DNA of 64,000 nt. It comes from Setomelanomma holmii (lineage: Eukaryota; Ascomycota; Dothideomycetes; Pleosporales; Phaeosphaeriaceae). The position numbers and the translations under genes were made by a program. Within the stretch, counting starts at the first letter, position 1; each line of letters opens with the position of its first letter. The DNA is taken from NCBI GenBank assembly GCA_010015745.1, contig ML978163.1:186001-250000 (forward strand), in the 5' to 3' direction. The notes under the pieces are model-generated. The model was not told where the DNA came from, searched no databases, and worked only from the letters and a program-made list of their open reading frames with translations. Below, piece by piece: positions 55,849 to 64,000 of the stretch.

Positions 55849-58512
55849 ATGTTCCACACATTCCAGTCCTCCGCAGGGCTTCGATCGCCAGGCGCGGATA
55901 CAGACAGCTCGGGGAAGCCCTCACGGCCACCGGGCTCGCGGCGCATCTCGACAAGTAACGCTTGCGTCGAGTGCCGAAGACGAAAGATCCGCTGCGATGG
56001 TACCCAGCCATGCGGACAGTGCCAGTGGTATCAGCACCCGGAGGTGAGGATATGCAGGTTGCCCGTCCCTTGAGGTCCGGAGCTAATCTTGCTGCCAGGC
56101 ATGCGGGTACTCAAAACCAGCACAAAGAGTAGTTCCCAGCAGAAAGTGAGTAGCATGAGCCGTACTGTGTCTTTCCACTTTGAGGTGTTCTGCGAGGGTA
56201 TTCGCAGCGCTGTAGAGGACCAACTGCTTTCAAGATGCAGCAGGCTAGGAGCCTCCGCGACCTTGTTAGCTCATCGTTGGCCCCGCTGACCTGCGCAAAA
56301 GCCTTCAGCAGTATCCCAGCAGACATGAATAGATCCGGCAGGCAGACTGTGCATCAGAACTAACATCATGGCAGACTCGTGGACAAGCTCTCCAGCAACA
56401 TCGAGCAGTACAAGATGGTGCTCAACAAGCTGTATGGAGGCAAAGATCTGGAGACACTGGCCAAGTTACCGCGCGAGGAGTTGTTGCAAATGGCTCTTTC
56501 ATCTCCATCACCCATCCCAGTAACTTCGCCTACTGGTACGGGTCGAGCCATGTCAGAAGTACACACGGGCTCTGATGGTGCAGAAAGTCTGGAGGCCCTC
56601 GAACAAGCTCCACCGGAAGACCCTTTCTGGGATGAGGCACGCAAGCATCAAATCCGTGTTCAAGGCATCTCTGACGATGTAAACGGCCTTTCAATGTCTG
56701 TTGACAGAATGTCTTCCTACGTGGGCATTTCGTCCGTCACGGCAGCACTCAAAGTCATCATCAGATGCGCACCACAGGCCCGGCCACTCATTGCGCAACA
56801 GAATGCAGAAACAACCTTGCCAAGTCGAGCAGGTTCTCCTCCTCCCGAACTGATGGACAATAGTCCCCTGGCCTTGCCATCATCTACACATGGTCAGGAA
56901 CTGCTTGAAAGCTACTTCGATCGCGTGCATCCGTTCTTCCCGCTGATCGACGAGGGCAAGTTCTGGGCTACGTATCTGTATGCGAATCGCAAGGACGCGC
57001 AGTGGCTATGTCTTCTCAACATGGTCTTTGCTTTGGGATCCCTTGCCTCATCCTCGACAGAGAACGAAGCACACTACGTCTACTTCAATCGATCACGCCA
57101 GCACCTGTCCCTGGAGTCGTTTGGCAGCGGAAACTTGGAAGTGCTACAAGCCCTTGCCATCATGGCTGGGTTCTACATGCATTACCTCAATCGACCAAAT
57201 GAAGCACACTCGCTTATGGGTGGAGCACTGCGCATGGCCACTGCGCTTGGACTACATCGTGAGTACTCGGAGCGCAGTGATACCGGCAGGCAATTGATGC
57301 TTCCCGGAGAGGAAGATTCAATTTCCCCAGAGATGCGACGGCGAATCTGGTGGAGTTTATTCTGTCTTGACGCCTGGGCATCCACTACAACCGGCCGTCC
57401 TTCACTGGGCAGAATGGGCCCTTCAATTACAGTGCTGAAGCCAGGCACGGCTGCCGATGCGGTATGACTGCTTCCCACCAATGAGGAAACTTAGTCCGAT
57501 GAGGCTGACGAAAATTTAGGTTCCGACCATACCTCCACCAAACAGCCCCCAGTACATTGAGCAGCTAAAGATCCTCCCGTTGATTCACGCTTCCGTGTTC
57601 TGCTCGATTGCCACTAAAATCCAGGATCGGCTCGTCGAATCACCGCTCTTGTCATCCACCGAAACAGCCACTTATGACGCGCAAGTCCTAAAGTGGTATG
57701 AGGAGCTGCCGTCTATCCTTTCTAGTCCGGAGGAGCCATGTCCGGAATTTTTACAGCGCATTAGACTGATTATGAAGTGGCGTTTCCAGAACATCAGAAT
57801 TGTCCTTTATCGACCATACCTCCTTACTACTGCCTTGCGACGGTGTGTTTGGGATAATCTGAATCCCGAGGAGAAGGTGGCGGTTGGCAAGTGCAGGGCT
57901 TTAGCCCTTCAGACAATCGAGGAGATCAGCCAAGAATGCATGCCGGACCTCATCTCCGGCTGGAACGCAGTGTGGTTCTGCTTCCAGGCTTGCATGGTCC
58001 CTCTTGTTTCGTTGTTCAGCGACGCAAGTATCCCTGAGGAGGTGCGAAAGTGGAAGGCTGCCATCGAAACAGCCCTGCAGTTCTTCGAGTCAGCCCGCGA
58101 CTACAGCATCGCAGCCAAGAGAAGCGCTGACGCTGTCTCAAAACTCTACCAAGCCTACAAGGCTTATGCTTCGTCGGCCTCGCAGACACCAACGCCCATG
58201 CCAATGCAAATGCTACCGCCGCAGTATCAAGCTCAAATACCCTACCCAGTCAACACAATGGCCGCCCAGATGCAGCTCAACGCTCAGGTCAACCTCGGTC
58301 CAGGGCAGGCATTCCAGTACAATCCTGCTACACCGACATGGGCCAATGCGAACGACCCGACTATCCTCAACAGCTTCTGGGACGACATGATGTGGGACAC
58401 CAATCTACCGGATATGTTAGAAACACCATTTGGTCTGAGCAACGACTACGAATATGCTGGCACGGCGCAGGACTCGGGTAATGCCGGTGCGTGCTGGATG
58501 CATGGAAACTAG
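55849..58512 (+). CDS. Zn2Cys6 (Gal4-type) transcription factor
   Basis: Four exons: 55849-56043, 56099-56145, 56375-57461 and 57520-58512. Introns are 55, 229 and 58 bp, and the product is 773 aa. The zinc cluster is Cys 39, 42, 49, 55, 58 and 67 (CX2CX6CX5CX2CX8C) in NACVECRRRKIRC...QWYQHPEACGYS. Intron 1 lies two codons before the last Cys and the 47-bp exon 2 supplies it. A basic linker (SKPAQRVVPSRK) and a coiled-coil region (LVDKLSSNIEQYKMVLNKLY) follow. The middle-homology region (LESYFDRVHPFFPLID, RRRIWWSLFCLDAWAS) is the fungal-specific transcription factor domain. The C-terminus is Met/Gln/Pro-rich and may activate. Targets are unknown; it neighbours the mannosidase gene, but no functional link is shown. 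Confidence 0.92.
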
Positions 58513-60174
58513 GAAAAAGGGACCGTGCGACACTTTGTGTTGATGCTGGCTAGCATGGCTGATATCTTTTTTCAACCACCGGGCATATTACCAGAGGGTA
58601 CCCTGCACCACGCGTGGAGGCAGCGATACTGGTTCCCACCAACACGGTCATAGGTGACACCTGAGGCCCTGCAGCATCATCTGGCCAGGATTATCCTGGA
58701 AGTTTGTGAAGAAACACATACGCTGTAGAGCCGCTCGTCGGTCTCGGGGAGAATGATGAACGAAGATGACGACAAGCAAGTTGTTCCTGGCTTGCCATAT
58801 TCTAACCCTGCGACGGACAAGGCCTCCCATCGAACACACGAAGCGCCATGAGTGTTGCGGTCGACCGCAGCAACAACGGAAACTAGCATCGGATTGGCAA
58901 AGTCCTGTTTCACTTCTTCTTTCTCCTACCTTCGTCTTCTTCCTCACGATGCATACGGTTACCATGCATGTTCGATCGCTATTTCTTCCCGCATTGTACA
59001 AGCACATACCACCGCACTCACTTTCGTACAGTATTATAGACCAGGGCGGCGGCCCCGATACCCCAGATTTTTGCTTTGGTCAAATAGACTGCTTTCATTG
59101 TTTTTGGTTCCCTCTGCGAGTACCGAACACGCGGTATAAATGGAAATGAACCGGGAAAAGCGCGACATGTACATACATACAACGCTGGACGTTCCCGGGG
59201 TATAAAAGACCCTGCTATAGACTCGTACACTTCTCCACATTATATCATCCGAAGGCTAAACACAGCGTGCAGTGTCACGAATGAGCATGCCGAGCTTGCG
59301 TGTCATGGCTTGCATAGGCAGACGACACATGTCAACAAAAGCAATGCCAAAGTTTAACCATGGTAGAGGAGGGTGTCGTTCAAGGAATTGTTCGTGGCAA
59401 CCAGGTTTTGGTACCGCACACTAACTTTAGCGGCGGAGACGTGACTTGCATGAACGATAGGACCTTGGACGAGGATCTTCGTTTCGCAGACGAACTAACG
59501 GATCTGATTACCACATACGCTAGAGTCAGAATGCGAATCCGTTGTACCAATCTACATCAAAGGTCATCAAAGATCAAGTGAAACAGCCATGGCATGACCG
59601 CTATCCGCCGTTTCTGCGGACACTAGGGTCGGTACTGCAAATGCTGGTGGAGGAGGAGGATCTTTGATAGCGGGCATCGGGATAATCATCAGCATTCCAT
59701 AGCCAGGGAAACCTAGAATAGCCACAGCAACATGCAGATGTGTGTGGGTGAAACAACCACGCTATGCTCAGCGAATGACGCAGCGAGGCTTATCGATAAC
59801 AGCCCTAGGGTTCCCTGCGGCTTGCGAACCAGGCATGTGACGCTGTTTTGGCACCTGTCACTGCTGCACAATGATCTGATAAAAAGACCCTGGGCTTTTG
59901 TGGTTTAATACTGAAGAATTGGGGATGGCAAAGTGGTGGCGCTTATGAGGAAGGTCTTAAAGCACTTCGCTCGAGTTTTTGCCTTAGTCCTGCCTACCAA
60001 ACGACTTGCCCACCCACCCACGTGCGAGCTTGTGCGCGCGGCCGCTCGCCGCTGATCTCCGCCATGACCTGGGCCACCATGCTACCTCACCGTCGCGTGA
60101 GGAGGCAACAGAAACCTCCACACCTCCATCACCCTCAATTCTCAGCCAGCATTGCGTAACAAGCATTGCCCGTC
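58513..60174. other. Intergenic region, 1.7 kb
   Basis: 3' flank of the regulator and promoter/leader of the cation transporter. Short chance frames only (up to 127 codons), mutually overlapping. A TATAAA-like element occurs near 59201-59207 without a gene downstream that I can support. Confidence 0.45.
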
Positions 60175-61734
60175 ATGGCCTCGGAACCCGATCTTCACCG
60201 TGCGATCAGCATGAAACCGCAGCCATGTGCGCGCCCCAAACTTAACCTCATGCATGGGACAATGCATGCATCCCCGCCTGAAACACGAAAACACACACTG
60301 ACCCCAGCTTCAATGCAGTCCACACACATCCACACCGCTCCGAACGCACCGCAAGCCCGCACGTCCACGCCTCGAGCTTACACGCCCACGCTTCGTCCTC
60401 ATCCGATGCCGGCGCAATCAAGGCCGGAGGCAACAGCACCGCCATCGAGACTACACGCGCCACGAGTGAACACGATCCTGTCGCGCACCGACATGTGTCG
60501 CACCGCACCAGCGAGGATGGCGACGACCTCGAGAGCCAGTCGCCGCCGCTGTGCAACGACCCGTACCATCTTTCCGCGGCGCTCAAGCCCGAGAGCGAGA
60601 TGGCGCTGATCCGAGCTAACACGTCGAGGAAGCGCGACGGGTGTGGACCCATCACTTTGAACAGGAAAGCCAGGACGGCGCGCAACGTTGAAAAGTTCTA
60701 TGAAGCGCAAAACGAGAACATCGAGCGCTTGCTCAAGCCTGTCGACGATCACCGCAGAGCTGCAAAGGAAGAGGGCGATGCGAACCATCTCAAGTACAAG
60801 ATTGCCGTCATTGGGTCGTTTGTGGCGAATATCAGTCTCGCCATTCTGCAGCTGTATGCGGCCATTACGTCCAAGTCGCTGTCCATCTTCACTACCATGG
60901 CCGACTCGCTATTCGACCCGCTGTCCAACCTCACATTGATCATGTGCAATCGTGCCGTGGCCCGCGTCGATGGCCGCAAGTTCCCCTCGGGCAAAGCGCG
61001 CATCGAAACGGCGGGAAACCTGTGCTTCTGTGCGCTCATGATCACCGTCTCGGTCGTCATCATCGTCGAGTCTGTCCGCTCAATCGCCGAGCACTCCGGT
61101 CCAGGCGTCAATGACTTCTCCCTCCCATCCGTCATCGCCGTCGCTGTGGCATTCACGACCAAGTTCGGCCTGTTCTTGTATTGCTGGGCCATAAGGAACA
61201 AGTACAGCCAAGTCCGCATTCTCTGGGAAGACCACCGTAATGATCTGAGCATCAACGGCTTCGGTATCCTGACCAGTGTTGGTGGGTCCAAGTTGGTGTG
61301 GTGGCTGGATCCCATGGGCGCTATGATTCTCTCCGTCTTGATCATCTTCTTGTGGTCTAGAACTGCGTACTCTGAGTTCCAGCTGCTCATCGGCGTCACG
61401 GCTGATACGAATATGCTCCAGCACATCACTTATATCTGTATGTCCTACCCACCTCTCAACAGTACATCGGAACAATCACTAACATGTCGCAGCAATGACC
61501 CACTCCCCAGCAATCAAGCAAATCGACACTGTCCGCGCATACCACTCTGGGCCCCGGCTCATCGTCGAAGTCGACATCGTCATGGATCCAGACGAGACGC
61601 TAAGGGCGACGCACGATGTAGCCGAGGAGCTGCAGATTAAGCTGGAGAGCCTGCCGGATGTGGAGCGTGCGTATGTGCATGTGGATTACGAGACGGATCA
61701 TAGACCTGAGCATAATTTGAAGAAGGAGCTGTAG
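60175..61734 (+). CDS. Cation diffusion facilitator, Mn-type CDF transporter
   Basis: The core is exon ...-61437 joined to 61493-61734 by a 55-bp intron (CTAAC). Membrane segments begin at about VIGSFVANISLAILQLYAA. TM2 carries DSLFD, the DxxxD signature of the Mn/Fe-like CDF group. TM5 has HRNDLSINGFG, matching the D-x3-N of that group, and the C-terminal domain (IDTVRAYHSGPRLIVEVDIVMDP...VERAYVHVDYE) is the cytosolic CDF fold. It probably exports divalent metal from the cytosol into Golgi, vacuole or endosome. The conserved frame lacks its own ATG, so an intron near the start is needed. The best model starts at 60175 and splices 60227-60318 (470 aa). A donor at 60200 also keeps frame. The disordered His/Ser-rich N-terminus is therefore uncertain. 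Confidence 0.85.
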
Positions 61735-62284
61735 GTTCGATGAGAGACGCAATTAGAAGTCGGTTGATGATTGTAGAGGCTCAAAGTGACAGAAACGCAA
61801 TCAATATAGACGTATATACCCTTGGGGATGTCTCCCAGCGATTAATACAAAGCATACTTCGTTCAAGCGTAATCTAAAAGTCTAGACACAAATGTTTGAT
61901 ATCAAGATGAATTGCCCCTCACTTTGCTCCCTATATGTTGTGTCGAAACACTGCTATGCTATTCATACCCTATTCCTGCGGAATATACGCCCCCTGTTAA
62001 TCCACCCATATCTCCACTCCTCCTGATCGGTAGTCGGTATGTAGAACAAACTAGTCACTTAACACACACCACGAAACCAAATTTCCAGCCTGAGTGGCTG
62101 TATCCCTACAGTGACAATGAACCTTCGAACATCTTATCACCATTTTGCTCAAACTACTCTACTCATGCATAGCACACACCATCGGCCGCCCCTAGCTATC
62201 CTAGCGCCATCGCTACCAAGCAGCCCAAACCCATATTCCCACCACCAAAATCTAGCAAGATACACACAATCCAACAGACACCGC
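61735..62284. other. Convergent intergenic region
   Basis: 550 bp between two converging genes, AT-richer than its surroundings. It must carry both 3' UTRs. No coding signal was seen. Confidence 0.45.
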
Positions 62285-64000
62285 CTATACACCTCCCAAA
62301 AAAACCCTTTCCACATTCCTTCTCCGCTCCACACTAAACGCCTCAATCTTGACTCCGCAAAGAACAACCTGCATCCTGCGCTCGCCCTCATATTCGACTG
62401 GCTCAACGCGTAACCGCCACTGCGCGCGCTTGACAATCCATTCGAGTTCATCCTGCTCGTCGTCGTCGGCGGCGGCGGCAGTGCGTAGGGACTCGTTGGA
62501 CTCGGCAGCTGGGCCGCCCCAGAGCCACTCGTCCTCAATCTGTGAGTGGTACGGCTGAGACTGATCACGCACCCTTATAACGCGTCGTTGCGAACCTGCC
62601 ACACTTGACCTTCTTATGCCGATACGACCGGATACAGCATCGACGCAGAGCGAGGCGGGCGCGCCGTCCATTTCAAGCGCGGTATCGGCATCGATTCTGA
62701 CGCGCACGCGGCGCTCGCTCACGCCGGAGTTTGCGGGACTGACGGGCTGCGCGGCGACGCCGCTGCCTGTTTGGAGATACATGAGACCCAGGGGCTGGGT
62801 TGCAGGGAGACCCATTTTGGAAGCTATGACGGAGAAGAGGGATGTGATGCGTGCGAGGGTGGCGTTGTGGAACGTTGCGCGTAGATTGAGGGTTGGTAGT
62901 GTCGATTGAGATGATGGAGGTGGGGAAGTGGGGAGGTAGAGGGTTGTGGTTTCTCTGGCGGAGACTTCGAGGATGAGGATGTTTGTGCGGGCGTTGTCGT
63001 CGGTGTAGGGGCGCGCGTATGAGACGTAGCCTGGGCGTGTGGATGCGCTGACGTTTGTTAGGGAGGCTGCGGGGCTTGCTGCTTTGCTGGCTCCTGGGGA
63101 GGCACCGAAGTTTGATTGCGCGCCGGACTGCGAGCTCGAGTCTGAGTCGCCTGGTGCTTTGTCGGCGGAGAAGGATATGCCGGACTGGCGAATGTCTTCA
63201 AGACGGATGAGGATCTCAGATTGCTGGCGCTTGAGGTTGTAGGAGATTTCGCAAGGTACAAGACGCTGCTCAAGGCCTTTAAGATGGAAGTAGCGTGCGT
63301 CTCGAAGCAGCTGTGAGCGATGCTCCTCACTGCGAATCTCAATGTCATAGCCTTGGAGGATTTGGATCAGCTCAGCGAATGTCTCGCCATTCCTGTTGGG
63401 AGCTGAAGGTGGCGATATTGATGGTGGACGAAGTAGTGCATTACGGTCCAGCCCAGGAAAGACTTCGGAAGGAGTCGAAAAGAACTGCGCGAATCCTAGC
63501 GAGAAGTAGTTTGGGCTGTCACCTGGCGCAGAGAAGAGGTCGCGCGGTATCTGGAATGGCATACCGCCAATACGGATGAATATGTCGGTGCTGAAGAGCT
63601 GCTTCGTCAGACGAGGTACTGTCAATGTGAGTTTATGCTGTAGCGTTGAGGACAAGTCCACTCACGTGAGTAGAACTGTGCATCAGCGAACAGCTTGACA
63701 AATTGTTCGCCATCTTTCGGAGTGATGTGATACCCCTGGAGGTGCAGCGCAATCTGTCGGAACGTGTCGGGGTCGCGATCGATATACAACGTTCTCACGT
63801 CACCAGCCCGGCCGCCATTGTTATTTAGCTGCTCGCCAAAGAAATGCGAAAAGTATGAGGGTGCTCTAATAGTCTCAGTCTATTGATTTGCAGAACCGCG
63901 CGAAGTGGCGATGCTTACCATCTGAAGATAGCGACGCCCCTGATAGCCTGAACAAATCAGATCCTATCTGTATGGGAAACACCTTGCCAGCAGGGAGCAT
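62285..64000 (-). CDS. Fungal protein with two tandem BTB/T1-like domains, 5' end cut
   Basis: Exons 64000-63919, 63863-63666 and 63618-62285, with introns of 55 and 47 bp. At least 537 aa are visible in phase. An ATG sits exactly at the window edge (64000-63998), but the family probably has residues before it, so the 5' end is treated as partial. Two related modules stand in tandem: FPIQIGSDLFRLSG...SYFSHFFGE...LHLQGYHITPKDGE...FADAQFYSLPRL, and IFIRIGGMPFQIPRDLF...YFSLGFAQFFST...ILQGYDIEIRSEE...DARYFHLKGLEQRL. Both resemble the KCTD/T1-type BTB fold. A Ser/Pro/Ala-rich linker and a C-terminal domain with TALEMDGAPASLCVD and DEWLWGG follow. BTB proteins of this kind mediate oligomerisation or Cul3 adaptor functions; the fungal family is uncharacterised. 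Confidence 0.88.

Overview
The window is nuclear DNA of a filamentous ascomycete, most likely a Dothideomycete. The evidence is the short GT-AG introns (mostly 45-75 bp, often with a CTAAC or CTGAC branch site), Zn2Cys6 regulators, a fungal rhodopsin-like membrane protein, an SSH4-type SPRY protein, a thaumatin-like protein and an intact karyopherin pair. The class assignment is inference from family resemblance. Gene models were built by hand: exon phases were checked, and every multi-exon model closes in frame except where a frameshift is stated.

Layout. 1-5.2 kb: a truncated conserved fungal protein (-), divergent from a hypothetical F-box-like protein (+), then a secreted arylsulfatase (-) with an 8-bp microexon. 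5.2-9.5 kb: no gene found. 9.5-11.4 kb: Zn2Cys6 regulator (-). 11.4-16.0 kb: no gene found. 16.0-18.9 kb: transportin/Kap104 (-). 22.3-29.3 kb: SSH4-like endosomal SPRY protein, Dal5-type MFS permease and PP2C phosphatase, all +. 29.6-33.9 kb: a decaying block with a secreted protein carrying a one-base frameshift (-), an unexplained 40-bp repeat pair and a tannase/feruloyl-esterase pseudogene (+). 35.5-43.2 kb: rhodopsin-like 7TM protein (-), an intronless 965-aa protein with an unnamed Cys/His core (+) and an F-box-like protein (-). 44.8-58.5 kb: importin beta-1/Kap95, a thaumatin-like protein, a GH2 beta-mannosidase and a second Zn2Cys6 regulator, all +. 60.2-64 kb: a Mn-type CDF transporter (+) and a tandem-BTB protein (-) running off the end.

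The genes do not form an obvious pathway. Core housekeeping genes (two beta-karyopherins, PP2C, CDF, SSH4) are interleaved with enzymes and wall-related proteins (sulfatase, beta-mannosidase, thaumatin-like, dead tannase) and two regulators. I see no polyketide, NRPS or terpene backbone gene and no recognisable transposon, CRISPR array or rRNA. About 40% of the window lies in gene-free gaps, three of them longer than 3 kb.

The most unusual items are the 965-aa protein with the unnamed Cys/His core, the local block of gene decay at 29.6-33.9 kb, the sulfatase microexon, and three introns that are multiples of three without stops.
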